A stretch of DNA of 64,000 bases, taken from NCBI RefSeq assembly GCF_019977395.1, contig NZ_AP024660.1, forward strand, positions 1,984,001-2,048,000, in the 5' to 3' direction. Below, one piece after another: positions 15,746-23,847 of this stretch; position 1 is the stretch's first letter; each line of letters begins with the position of its first letter. The notes under the pieces are model-generated. The model was not told the origin of the DNA and made no database searches. It saw nothing but the letters and a program-made list of their open reading frames with translations. The translations under genes and the position numbers were made by a program. This stretch comes from Arthrobacter sp. NicSoilC5 (GTDB lineage Bacteria > Actinomycetota > Actinomycetes > Actinomycetales > Micrococcaceae).

Positions 15746-16324
15746 ATGGCCGAGATAAAACCGGACAACGGGCCAGCGATCAGGGGCGGCCTCAACCAAC
15801 TGCGCGCCTACCTCCGGCAGAGCGACGCCGCCCGCCGGGCGAGGCCCGGCAGCAGGACGGCCCGGCCCGCATGGATGGCGGGCAACGAGCCCCGGCGGGA
15901 ATCCGTGTGGCTGATTACCTACCGGCCCTGGCCGCCCGGGCCCGCGCCCAGCCAGGTGCGCATCTTCGCCCACGAAATCGCCGCGGACCGGCTGGTGGCC
16001 AGGACCACCAGGGATGACCGGCTACCGGCCACGAAGGACCTGGTGAAGTCCCGCCGCGAACTGCCGCCCGTCCAGCTGGCAAAATTCATTCCCTTTCCGT
16101 CACCGGACAAGCAGCCGGACATGTTCGGGCTCGCCGTGGAGGACCTGGTCCGCCAGCAGTTCGGCAGGATCTATAAACGTGCCAACTACCGGGGCCGGCT
16201 CCCCGGACGGAAGGGGCCGGACGTGCTCTGGCGGGAGCTTGGGGACTTGTTCCGGGAACTCGCCGAGGAGACCGGTGACGGGTACTGGCACGAGGTGGCG
16301 GAGGAGCTGGACCGCGGGGCCTAG
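15746..16324 (+). CDS. hypothetical protein, last gene of the sigma-54 cluster
   Basis: 192 residues from ATG 15746; a GTG at 15707 is an alternative start. The N-terminal 50 residues are basic and proline-rich. The remainder has strands such as ESVWLITYRPWPPG and QVRIFAHEIAADRLVARTTR, and a C-terminal amphipathic helix (LWRELGDLFRELAEETGDG). No domain is recognised. It converges on the activator gene with 6 bp between the stops and no obvious terminator. Confidence 0.65.
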   Translation: MAEIKPDNGPAIRGGLNQLRAYLRQSDAARRARPGSRTARPAWMAGNEPRRESVWLITYRPWPPGPAPSQVRIFAHEIAADRLVARTTRDDRLPATKDLVKSRRELPPVQLAKFIPFPSPDKQPDMFGLAVEDLVRQQFGRIYKRANYRGRLPGRKGPDVLWRELGDLFRELAEETGDGYWHEVAEELDRGA

Positions 16325-16330
16325 CCGGAC

Positions 16331-17719
16331 TTACTCACCGCCGGTGTCCGTCCTGCGGGCCTGCCGCTGCTGGACGGCACGGTCCGTGAGCCCCAGCATG
16401 GTGGCGGCCGAATGGACGTTCCCGCCGCTCCGCTCAACCGCCACAGCCACGGCCGCCTCCGCCGCGCGTTCCTTGATGTCCCGCAGCCCAAGGCCGGCGT
16501 CAACTGCCCAGGCCACCGCCCTGGCGAGCGGATCGACGGCGAGCGGATCGATGGCGCCGGCCGGGCCGCCGTCGTACGCGTTCTGGCCCTGATCCGCTCC
16601 CAGGTGCCCTGCCTGCGGCCTGTCCTCGCGGGGAAGGTCGCCCGGGGTGATGGCCCCCGGGCCGACGTGCCGCGCCGCGATGCGGAAGGCCAGCTGTCGG
16701 AGGTCGCGCAGGTTGCCCGGGTAGCTGCGGCGGAGCAGGACATCCTGGACCGCCGGATCCACGTCCGGGTCGGTCCGGGCGCCGGTGGCCTCGCGGCAAA
16801 AGCGGGCGAAGAGGCACAGGATGTCCTCCAGCCGGTCCCGCAGCGGCGGCATGGTGACCACCGAGGCGGCAATGCGGTGGTAGAGGTCGGTGCGGAAACT
16901 GCCGGCGGTGACTTCACAGGCGAGGTCGCGGTTGGTGGCGCAGATCAGCCGGAATTTGCTGTGCAGCCACCTGTCGCCGCCCACGCGTTTGTAGGTGCCT
17001 TCCTGGACCACGCGGAGCAGCTCGGGCTGGAGTTCCAGGGGGAGTTCGCCTACCTCGTCGAGGAACAGGGAGCCCTGGTCGGCGCCGGAGCAGGCGCCGG
17101 TCCGCACGCTCACCGCGCCCGTGAAGGCGCCACGTTCGTGGCCGAACAACTCGCTGCCCATCAGCGTGGGGACGATGGTGGTGCAGTCCACCACCACCAG
17201 GTTGCCGCGCTGGCTGCTGACCGCGTGGGCCACCCGGGCCGCCAGTTCCTTGCCGGTCCCCGTCTCCCCCTGGATCAGGATGGGTGCGTTCCCGAACTTC
17301 GCGGCCACCACCAGGTCCCGGAGCGCGGACCGCAGCGCCGGGCTCTGCCCCGCCAGCTTGTCGCGGACCAGAACGGAGTCGATGACCGTTTCCACGTCCT
17401 CGATCCGCTGCAGCCACGCCGCCACCGGCTCCACCTGGCCGTGCCAGGCCATGCATTCCGCCGCGCCGGCCTCAAGCACCGGCCAGGGTTTCAGCCTTCC
17501 GTCCGGCGGCCCGAACACCAGCACCCTGCACCTGCCGTATTCCGCCATCCCCAGGGCCGAGACCAGGTCCTGGGACTGCGCCGCGGCAAAGATGATGCCT
17601 GCGGTGGCGGCAGTCTCTGGAGCATCCGCCAGCGTGAGGGGGACGTGTGCGGCACGGAGGGTTTCGATGGCCTCACTGGCCCAGGCCTGCCGGCCACTGA
17701 GGTCCATTACCCACGGCAT
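16331..17719 (-). CDS. sigma-54-dependent transcriptional activator (enhancer-binding protein)
   Basis: This is an AAA+ ATPase that remodels sigma-54 RNA polymerase. Numbered from ATG 17719 (462 residues): Walker A GETGTGKE at 151-158, the sigma-54 contact loop GAFTGA at 197-202, Walker B SLFLDEVGE near 217-225, sensor I ICATNRD, the arginine-finger region FRTDLYHRI, the sensor II segment YPGNLRDLR, and a Fis-type helix-turn-helix GGNVHSAATMLGLTDRAV near 433-450. The N-terminal roughly 120 residues look like a degenerate receiver (RCRVLVFGPPDGRLKPWPVL) without the usual phosphorylation aspartate. An upstream in-frame TTG at 17761 is a weaker start. It probably activates the promoter at 9283. 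Confidence 0.92.
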   Translation of the reverse strand: MPWVMDLSGRQAWASEAIETLRAAHVPLTLADAPETAATAGIIFAAAQSQDLVSALGMAEYGRCRVLVFGPPDGRLKPWPVLEAGAAECMAWHGQVEPVAAWLQRIEDVETVIDSVLVRDKLAGQSPALRSALRDLVVAAKFGNAPILIQGETGTGKELAARVAHAVSSQRGNLVVVDCTTIVPTLMGSELFGHERGAFTGAVSVRTGACSGADQGSLFLDEVGELPLELQPELLRVVQEGTYKRVGGDRWLHSKFRLICATNRDLACEVTAGSFRTDLYHRIAASVVTMPPLRDRLEDILCLFARFCREATGARTDPDVDPAVQDVLLRRSYPGNLRDLRQLAFRIAARHVGPGAITPGDLPREDRPQAGHLGADQGQNAYDGGPAGAIDPLAVDPLARAVAWAVDAGLGLRDIKERAAEAAVAVAVERSGGNVHSAATMLGLTDRAVQQRQARRTDTGGE

Positions 17720-17904
17720 AGAGCCCCTCGCAGTTCCGCTGCCGGCACTTCGCCTGCGCAACGAAGCTGACCATGCCCGGCGTTACAGCCCCGTTACTGC
17801 CGCTGCCACTGCCCCTGCGTCAGAGGATCTTGCGCCAATCTTTCAGGAAAAACCGCGGGTTGCTGATGGTTTTTCACGCATGATCAGGGTCAACGGATGA
17901 GGAG

Positions 17905-18852
17905 TCAGATAACACCATGACCGACCACAGCGTCCCTGACGGGCCCGGGGTCCCCGCCAGCGGCGGCACCTTGGTGATCCACACGTGGACCGAGCCCGAC
18001 GGCGAACACGGCTTCCGCGCGCGGGTCACCTACAGCGAGGGGTCCGGGCAGCACGGCAGCCTCTCCACCGTGGACCGGGAGGAAGTCCTCCACGCCGTGC
18101 GTCAGTGGCTGGCCGCCCAGGACGGGTGAAAACCGCGCGGGTGGATACCCCGCCTGCACGGCGTCGACGAGTTTGGTGAGCGCTTCCGACGGCAGGACGC
18201 CCAGGTCCCTGCGCAGGGCTTTTGTGTAGTTCCCGTAGGCGTGCAGAGCGGAAACAGGGTTCCCCATTTCCAGTTCCGCGGTGACCAGGGCCCGCACGGC
18301 GCTCTCGTAAAGGGGTTCGATTTCCAAAGCAGCGCCCGCCGCTTCCGCAGCGCCGCCGCAGTCCCCCGCCTGCAGCAGTGAACGTGCCAGGAGCGTCAAA
18401 GCGCGCAGCCGGTCCTGCTGCAGCCGACTTTGCTCGAACAGTACCCAGTCCTCGTACCAGCCGGGCAGCAGCTCAGCGTCCCGCAGGTCCAGCAGGGCCT
18501 TGGTGGCTGCCCCGCTTCCTGCCGGACTGTCCTGGAGCAGGGCCCGCACCCGGTAGAGATCCACCTGTACCGACGGGTCCAGGGCCAGCACCGGTCCGTC
18601 CTTCGCCAGTATTCCGGGGATCTGGCGCGTGGCCAGGTGCACGCTGACCCTGAGGCTCTCCAAGGCCCGGGGTTCGGGGCAGTCCGGCCAGAGGAGCCCG
18701 GCGACGTAATTCCGCACCCTGGGACCGCGGATGGCAAGCGCGGCGATCAGGCGCTGCTGGCGGACGGCAACACGGATAATTTCTCCGTCGCGGCGCAGTT
18801 GCCAACACCGGAGCAGGTCCAATTCCACATGTCCACAGCCACCACCGCCCAC
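17905..18852 (-). CDS. BTAD/SARP-type regulator domain protein with an anomalous C-terminal tail
   Basis: 315 residues. An N-terminal winged-helix-like region (RVAVRQQRLIAALAIRGPRV, VAGLLWPDCPEPRALESLR) is followed by a bacterial transcriptional activation domain of helical repeats (EDWVLFEQSRLQQDRLRALT, PLYESAVRALVTAELEMGNP, SALHAYGNYTKALRRDLGV). This is the architecture of SARP-type activators. The BTAD domain ends near residue 240. The last 75 residues lie antisense to the small gene at 17917 and look like non-coding translation, so the natural stop may be lost or a frameshift may exist. GTG 18852 has a GAGG site 6 nt upstream. Another GTG at 18828 is possible. Confidence 0.7.
   Translation of the reverse strand: MGGGGCGHVELDLLRCWQLRRDGEIIRVAVRQQRLIAALAIRGPRVRNYVAGLLWPDCPEPRALESLRVSVHLATRQIPGILAKDGPVLALDPSVQVDLYRVRALLQDSPAGSGAATKALLDLRDAELLPGWYEDWVLFEQSRLQQDRLRALTLLARSLLQAGDCGGAAEAAGAALEIEPLYESAVRALVTAELEMGNPVSALHAYGNYTKALRRDLGVLPSEALTKLVDAVQAGYPPARFSPVLGGQPLTHGVEDFLPVHGGEAAVLPGPLAVGDPRAEAVFAVGLGPRVDHQGAAAGGDPGPVRDAVVGHGVI
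17917..18129 (+). CDS. small hypothetical protein
   Basis: A 70-residue product with a compact alpha/beta look: TLVIHTWTEPDGEHGFRARV, then TYSEGSG and a C-terminal helix REEVLHAVRQWLAAQ. The ATG has GAGGAG about 12 nt upstream. It lies entirely antisense to the tail of the BTAD gene. GC3 bias and a sensible fold pattern favour this strand as the coding one. It is divergent from the sigma-54 activator, with about 200 bp between the starts. Confidence 0.55.
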   Translation: MTDHSVPDGPGVPASGGTLVIHTWTEPDGEHGFRARVTYSEGSGQHGSLSTVDREEVLHAVRQWLAAQDG

Positions 18853-18978
18853 GGGACACCTCAGCCGGGTTGAAGTACCTGAACTACGTAAAAATGAGGA
18901 TCCTCAGCTTGAAAATGAATGTCAATGTAGCGAGGCCCCTAATCGGGTTGGGAGGGCGCGCTCTCGAAAGCTGCCAGC

Positions 18979-19085
18979 GACGCGCCATCACCTCCTGCCC
19001 CTTTCCCTGAGACGCTCCATCACTTCTGGCCCCCACCCCGGCAATCCCCCATCACCCGGCGTGCGAAAGGCGCGGGCCGCCGTCG
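18979..19085. repeat. 32-bp-period repeat array 3 (degenerate) with conserved tail
   Basis: Three diverged cores start at 18979 (GACGCGCCATCAC), 19011 (GACGCTCCATCAC) and 19043 (AATCCCCCATCAC), again 32 bp apart. After a 3-nt gap comes GCGTGCGAAAGGCGCGG (19059-19075) and CCGCCGTCG (19077-19085), the same tail as array 1. It lies between the aquaporin 3' end and the BTAD gene 5' end, both on the minus strand. Confidence 0.85.
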
Positions 19086-19123
19086 CACTTTCCTGCCGGG
19101 GTGCCCGCGCCTGACGCCTGTAC

Positions 19124-20128
19124 CTAAGCCGCCCGCCTCTTCGGCACGATACGCGGCTTCGGCACGGCCACAGCCTCAGAGGCCGGAGGCGTTTCACCGC
19201 CGGCGCGGCCCGGAGGCGTGGATTCCTGCAGCCGGGCCCGGGCGTCGAGGACGTCGCCGATGAACCAGTCGTAGATCAGCACGCCGATCACACCGCCCAC
19301 CACCGGGCCCACGATGGGAACCCAGAAGTACCAGCTGAAGGCCCCGTCCACTGTGCCAGGCAGCGCCGTTTGGCCCCATCCGGCCAGCCATGCGAAGAGC
19401 CGCGGCCCGAAGTCGCGGGCAGGGTTGATGGCGTAGCCGGCGTTGGCGCCGAGGGAGATGCCGATGGCGGCGACCGCGAGCCCGATCATGAACGGGCCCA
19501 GGTTCGCCTGGACGGCGGTGTTGCGCATGTCGATGATGGCCACGACGAAGATGACCAGGAACGCCGTGCCCACAATTTGGTCAATCAGCGGGCCCGTGGG
19601 GTTGCCGTTGAAGTACGGTGCCGGGAACGTGGCGAAGATGGAGTAGCTGGCCAGCCCCTTCGCGTCGGCGCGGCCGGTGCCGACGGCCTTGTTGTAGGCG
19701 TCGATGGCGTTGTAGTAGAGCAGGTAGACCAACGCAGCCCCGGCGAAGGCGCCCACCACCTGGGCCGCGATGTACGGCCCCACCTTCCGCCAGGGGAACT
19801 TCCGGCGGACGGCGAACGCAATGGTCACGGCCGGGTTGATGTGGGCGCCGCTGACGCCGCCGGCCACGTAGACGGCCAGCGCCACGGCCAGGGCCCATCC
19901 CCAGGCAATGAGCAGCCAGTCCCCCGCGGCCATGAAGATGGTGGTTGACGTGGCGGCGCGGCCGGATCCGGGCAGCGCGGCGACCGCCATGGCCACCACG
20001 CCGTCGCCGAACGCAATCAGCACAAAGGTGCCCAGGAACTCGGCAAGGAGCTCGCCCCAGGTTCCACCCAGTTGTTTGAGTCCGCTGCCATTGCGGACGG
20101 CATTTCGTAGCGGACTGATATCACTCAT
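19124..20128 (-). CDS. aquaporin / glycerol facilitator (MIP family)
   Basis: A 334-residue inner-membrane channel with six transmembrane segments and both half-helix NPA motifs: GAHINPAVTIAF near residue 93 and GYAINPARDFGPRLF near 229. The aspartate after the second NPA (NPARD) is typical of glycerol-transporting members. The C-terminal 45 residues are a Pro/Arg-rich cytoplasmic tail. ATG 20128 is preferred (AAGG 8 nt upstream) to an in-frame TTG at 20188. No glycerol kinase is adjacent. Confidence 0.9.
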   Translation of the reverse strand: MSDISPLRNAVRNGSGLKQLGGTWGELLAEFLGTFVLIAFGDGVVAMAVAALPGSGRAATSTTIFMAAGDWLLIAWGWALAVALAVYVAGGVSGAHINPAVTIAFAVRRKFPWRKVGPYIAAQVVGAFAGAALVYLLYYNAIDAYNKAVGTGRADAKGLASYSIFATFPAPYFNGNPTGPLIDQIVGTAFLVIFVVAIIDMRNTAVQANLGPFMIGLAVAAIGISLGANAGYAINPARDFGPRLFAWLAGWGQTALPGTVDGAFSWYFWVPIVGPVVGGVIGVLIYDWFIGDVLDARARLQESTPPGRAGGETPPASEAVAVPKPRIVPKRRAA

Positions 20129-20178
20129 CGCGCGTACCTTCTTTGCGATTTTGGCTTTGTCCTTGGCTTCATCCGGAC

Positions 20179-20191
20179 GGATTGACAATCC
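20179..20191. promoter_or_regulatory. short perfect palindrome upstream of the aquaporin gene
   Basis: GGATTGACAATCC has 6-bp perfect arms around one base, about 50 bp upstream of the aquaporin start and within the AT-richer stretch where its promoter should lie. It could be an operator. No regulator is assigned. Confidence 0.3.
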
Positions 20192-20306
20192 GGGTACTTT
20201 TATGCTACGCCGAAAGTGTCCCTAGGCAACAGTCTGAAGAAACGGCAGCCCCCATAGGCTCAGGACCGCACCCTGGAGACGTGGAGTTCGTTCGAAAGGC
20301 AAGATC

Positions 20307-20687
20307 ATGAACGACAACGGCAGCATCGACAAAACCCCGGTCCCGGATGAGGCACCTGAGGAACGTGACCTGCGCGGACGGTACGTCGAAGGCAACTTTG
20401 GCAAAGCCGGTGCCCAGCGCGGCCGCCATGCTGAAGACGACGAGGGCCAGTACATCGAAGGGGACTACGGTCCCGCGGGCAGCGAAGGCGGACTGCCCGA
20501 ACCCCTGGGCGACAGGACCGTGGGAGCCGGACGCTACGTCAAGGCCGACTACGGCCAGGCCGGCCCGGTGCCCGGCCGGACCGCGGCTTCCGAAACCGGC
20601 CGGTACCCGGAAGGCGATTACGGCAAGGGCGGCGCCGTGGATCCCACGCGCAAGCCGGTCGCCCCGGACGCCCACACGGAGCCTTAG
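20307..20687 (+). CDS. acidic four-repeat hypothetical protein
   Basis: 126 residues built around four copies of a 12-residue motif: GRYVEGNFGKAG, GQYIEGDYGPAG, GRYVKADYGQAG and GRYPEGDYGKGG. They are separated by variable hydrophilic linkers. The protein is very hydrophilic, has no signal peptide or cysteine, and looks intrinsically disordered. The ATG at 20307 has a GAAAGG site. It is monocistronic, followed by a strong hairpin. The name and function are unknown. Repeats of this type may bind a ligand or polymer through the tyrosines. Confidence 0.8.
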   Translation: MNDNGSIDKTPVPDEAPEERDLRGRYVEGNFGKAGAQRGRHAEDDEGQYIEGDYGPAGSEGGLPEPLGDRTVGAGRYVKADYGQAGPVPGRTAASETGRYPEGDYGKGGAVDPTRKPVAPDAHTEP

Positions 20688-20702
20688 CACCTGACGTTGG
20701 AC

Positions 20703-20739
20703 CGCGGCCTGCTTGCCTGCACAAGGCGGGCAGGCCGCG
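20703..20739 (+). terminator. long hairpin terminator
   Basis: CGCGGCCTGC (20703-20712) pairs with GCAGGCCGCG (20730-20739). An inner TTGCCT/AGGCGG extension gives about 16 pairs including two G-T. It lies 15 bp after the stop of the repeat-protein gene. The T-tract is poor (TTGG), as is common in high-GC actinobacteria. Confidence 0.6.
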
Positions 20740-20803
20740 TTGGTGCGCGCCGGCGTCGTACCTTTCGCCTCCTACCTCGTCAGCCGCCTTCCATTACGTC
20801 CAT

Positions 20804-20833
20804 TTGAGTTAGGTTAGCCTCACCTTCTACAGT
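20804..20833 (+). promoter_or_regulatory. promoter giving a probable leaderless mRNA
   Basis: TTGAGT (20804-20809) and TACAGT (20828-20833) are separated by 18 bp. A start 7 nt after the -10 would fall on the GTG codon at 20840, and no ribosome-binding site is visible before that codon. Confidence 0.4.
20809..20827 (+). promoter_or_regulatory. DtxR/IdeR iron box
   Basis: TTAGGTTAGCCTCACCTTC matches the 19-bp DtxR/IdeR consensus TTAGGTTAGSCTAACCTAA at about 16 positions. It sits between the -35 and -10 elements, a classical repressor position, so the gene at 20840 should be switched on when iron is scarce. Confidence 0.75.
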
Positions 20834-20839
20834 GCTCCG

Positions 20840-23464
20840 GTGACGTTAGAGACAAAGCTCGCCGGAGTCCCCTTCGCGGCCAATCTGGCCAGGTTCAGGG
20901 ACCGCATTGCCGTCAGCACCGGCAGCGAGTCGCTGAGCTACCGGGAACTGGGCCGCCGTGTGGAGGAAATGGCCGCATCCTTCGGCCACGGCCGCCGGCT
21001 CATCGCGTTGCAGGCCGACAACACGCTCCCGGCCCTGGTTGCCTACCTGGCCGCGCTGTCCTCCGGAAATCCCCTGCTGGTCCTGCCCACCAACCCCGCA
21101 GCCGCGGAAGCGCTCACGGATGCCTATGATCCGGACGTCGTGGTCCACACGGGGAACGGGCAGGCACTACTGGACGTGCGCCGGGACGAAACGCTCCACG
21201 ATCTGCACCCTGAACTCGCGCTGCTGCTCAGCACCTCCGGGTCCACCGGTTCACCGAAGCTGGTCCGCCTGTCCGCCGACGGCATCCAGGCCAATGCCGC
21301 CGCGATCGCGGAATACCTGCAGTTGCGCCCCACTGACAGGGCCGCCACCACGCTCCCCCTCTCCTACTGCTACGGGATGAGCGTGGTGAACAGCCACCTC
21401 CTGGCGGGAGCATCACTGGCCCTGACCGATCTCTCCGTGGTGGACCCCTGTTTCTGGGACCTGGTCCGGGCGGAGAGCGTCACATCCTTCGCCGCGGTGC
21501 CTTACACTTTCGACCTCCTGGACCGCGTGGGCTTCGCGGACATGGACGTGCCCAGCCTGCGCTACATCACCCAGGCCGGCGGACGGCTGGACCCGGAGCG
21601 GGTGCGTTCCTACGCGGAGCTGGGCCGGCAGCAGGGGTGGGACCTGTACGTGATGTACGGGCAGACGGAGGCTACCGCGCGCATGGCCTACCTGCCGCCG
21701 GACCAGGCCTTGGAGCATCCGAACGCCATCGGGGTGCCGGTGCCGGGCGGCTCCTTCAGGCTGGAGCCTGTTCCCGGGTTGAATGCCTGCGAACTCGTCT
21801 ACAGCGGCCCGAACGTGATGCTGGGGTACGCCGGACGGCCGGCGGACCTCAGCCTGGGCCGCGTTGTTGACAAGCTCCACACGGGCGACCTTGCCCGGCG
21901 CGGCGCGGACGGCCTCTACGAGATCGTGGGCCGGCGGAGCCGCTTCGTGAAGATCGTGGGACTCCGGGTGGACCTGGGGCAGGTGGAGCGGATGCTGGCG
22001 GACCTCGGCGTGACTGCAGCTGCGGCAGGGTCCGACGATGCGGTGGTGGCCGCCGTCGAAGGCGACCACGACCTCGGCCTCCTTGCCAAAACCCTGGCGC
22101 AGGACCTCGGCCTGCCGCGCGCCGCCGTCGAACTTCACCGCGTGGAGGCCATTCCCCGCCTGGGCAACGGCAAACCGGACTACCCTGCGATCGCCGCACT
22201 CGCCGGTGCAGGGGCAGCGGCGAGTGAAGGCGGAGGGGACGACGGCGGCCCGACGGCCCCGGACGCGGGCTCCATGGACGTGGGGCGGATCTTCTCCGAG
22301 GTGCTTGACGTGGGCAGCGTGTCCGCCACGGACACGTTTGTGTCCCTGGGCGGCGATTCCCTGTCCTACGTGGCGGCGTCCATCCGGCTGGAGGATGCCC
22401 TCGGGTACCTCCCCGAAGGCTGGCACCTGATGCCGGTCTGCGAACTGTCGTCCACGCGGCACCGGGTCCGTCAGGCCGTTGCGCCTCCCGAGGGCCGCGC
22501 CGGAACCAAGAGAACGCGGCGGCTGTTCGCGCCCATGGAAACCGGGATCGTGCTGCGGGCGGTGGCGATCGTTGCCATCGTCTCAACGCACATCGGGTTC
22601 TTCCACTGGCAAGGCACCGCGCACGTGCTCATGGCCGTAGCCGGCTACAACTTTGCGCGCTTCCAGCTGTCCGGCAGCCGCACGGAACGGTTCCGGCGGC
22701 ACCTGCGGAGCATCGCGCGGATTGTGGTGCCCAGCGTGGCGGTGATCGGGCTCGCGTTCGCCGTGACGGACAAGTACGCGTGGCACAACGTATTCCTGCT
22801 CAATACGCTTCTGGGGCCTCCGGGGTGGAGCGACTACTCCCGCTTCTGGTTTGTGGAAATCCTGGTCCACATCCTGACCGGGCTGGCTTTCCTGCTCGCG
22901 GTCCCGGCGGTTGACCGCGTGGTGCGGCGATGGCCGTGGGCGTGTGGCGTGGCCCTGGTGGTTGTGGACATGCCGCTGCTCTTCGGCCTGGTGGACAGCC
23001 GGTACCCGGGCCAGGGGCCGGTCCTGTGGCTGTTTGGCCTTGGCTGGGCAGCCGCCGCCTCCCGCACGGTGTGGCAGAGGTCGGCCGTGACGGCGCTCGC
23101 CTTCCTGACCGTTCCGGCCTCGTTCGACAATCCGTACCGGAGCGCCACCATCCTGGCGGGCTGCCTGCTTCTGCTCTGGCTGCCGGCCCTCCGGGTGCCC
23201 CGCGGGCTGCACCGGACCACGGCTCTGTTGGCCAGCGCGTCGCTGTACATTTACGTCACCCACTGGCTGGTGTACCCGCTGTTCGAGTCCCTGGACGTTG
23301 CGGAGCCGCTTGCCAAGGGGATTGCCGTGCTGGCGTCGGTGGTGTGCGGGATCCTCTACTGGGCGGTGGCCACGCGGGCAATGGCTGCGGTGGAGCGGCA
23401 CCTGAAGGGCCGGCGTGCGTTGCCGCCCCGTATTGCCGTGGGCCGTGAAGCACCAGCAAAGTAG
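20840..23464 (+). CDS. adenylation - carrier - acyltransferase-3 fusion protein, iron-regulated
   Basis: 874 residues with three parts. Residues 1-455 are an adenylate-forming domain: LLLSTSGSTGSPKLVRL, VMYGQTEATARM, HTGDLARR, RSRFVKIVGLRVDLGQVE, and the final lysine in RLGNGKPDY. Residues 475-545 are a carrier domain with the phosphopantetheine serine in VSLGGDSLSYVAA. Residues 560-850 are an integral membrane acyltransferase-3-like domain with about ten helices, starting VLRAVAIVAIVSTHIGFF. There is no condensation or thioesterase domain. It would activate an acid, load it on its own carrier and transfer it at the membrane. The iron box suggests a siderophore or iron-starvation role. Confidence 0.85.
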   Translation: MTLETKLAGVPFAANLARFRDRIAVSTGSESLSYRELGRRVEEMAASFGHGRRLIALQADNTLPALVAYLAALSSGNPLLVLPTNPAAAEALTDAYDPDVVVHTGNGQALLDVRRDETLHDLHPELALLLSTSGSTGSPKLVRLSADGIQANAAAIAEYLQLRPTDRAATTLPLSYCYGMSVVNSHLLAGASLALTDLSVVDPCFWDLVRAESVTSFAAVPYTFDLLDRVGFADMDVPSLRYITQAGGRLDPERVRSYAELGRQQGWDLYVMYGQTEATARMAYLPPDQALEHPNAIGVPVPGGSFRLEPVPGLNACELVYSGPNVMLGYAGRPADLSLGRVVDKLHTGDLARRGADGLYEIVGRRSRFVKIVGLRVDLGQVERMLADLGVTAAAAGSDDAVVAAVEGDHDLGLLAKTLAQDLGLPRAAVELHRVEAIPRLGNGKPDYPAIAALAGAGAAASEGGGDDGGPTAPDAGSMDVGRIFSEVLDVGSVSATDTFVSLGGDSLSYVAASIRLEDALGYLPEGWHLMPVCELSSTRHRVRQAVAPPEGRAGTKRTRRLFAPMETGIVLRAVAIVAIVSTHIGFFHWQGTAHVLMAVAGYNFARFQLSGSRTERFRRHLRSIARIVVPSVAVIGLAFAVTDKYAWHNVFLLNTLLGPPGWSDYSRFWFVEILVHILTGLAFLLAVPAVDRVVRRWPWACGVALVVVDMPLLFGLVDSRYPGQGPVLWLFGLGWAAAASRTVWQRSAVTALAFLTVPASFDNPYRSATILAGCLLLLWLPALRVPRGLHRTTALLASASLYIYVTHWLVYPLFESLDVAEPLAKGIAVLASVVCGILYWAVATRAMAAVERHLKGRRALPPRIAVGREAPAK

Positions 23465-23469
23465 AAGGC

Positions 23470-23832
23470 ATGGATGACGTCACCGGCACCATCGAGCTCT
23501 CCGGGAAACTGCTGCACCTCAAGTGGGGGCACGGGGACGTGGTCACCGAGCGCGACGCGGAGGCGCTGATGAAGCGCGCCAAAGTCCTCAGCGCAGGCCG
23601 CACCCTGCCGCTGCTGGTCGAGATGACGGGCGTGGAGTGGATTGACCAGGGCGCCCTGAAAGCTTTCGCCGGCACCTGGCCCCTGACACGCGCCGCCGTG
23701 GTGGGCACCTCCCCCGTGGACCAGACCATTGCCGATTTCTACACCGGGCGGCACAAACCGGTGCACCCCACCCGGTTCTTCACGTCCATGGACGAGGCAA
23801 TGGCGTGGCTGGAGGAAGAACACCAGCCGTAG
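23470..23832 (+). CDS. STAS-like (DUF7793-type) protein
   Basis: 120 residues with a STAS/SpoIIAA-like pattern: GKLLHLKWGHGDVVTERDAE, LLVEMTGVEWIDQGALKAFA and RAAVVGTSPVDQTIADFYTG, ending in ARG/aromatic FFTSMDEAMAWLEE. Proteins of this kind carry no enzyme motif and probably act by binding partner proteins. It begins 5 bp after the fusion gene and is likely co-transcribed with it, so it may be iron-regulated too. The specific role is unknown. Confidence 0.65.
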   Translation: MDDVTGTIELSGKLLHLKWGHGDVVTERDAEALMKRAKVLSAGRTLPLLVEMTGVEWIDQGALKAFAGTWPLTRAAVVGTSPVDQTIADFYTGRHKPVHPTRFFTSMDEAMAWLEEEHQP

Positions 23833-23847
23833 GCCCTGCAGCAGCGT

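Noticed and set aside
17762..17916. second sigma-54 promoter near the activator gene
   Set aside because: I looked on both strands for a TGGCAC-N5-TTGC pattern between the activator and the small gene and found none with correct spacing. A TTGCT occurs, but without the matching GG.
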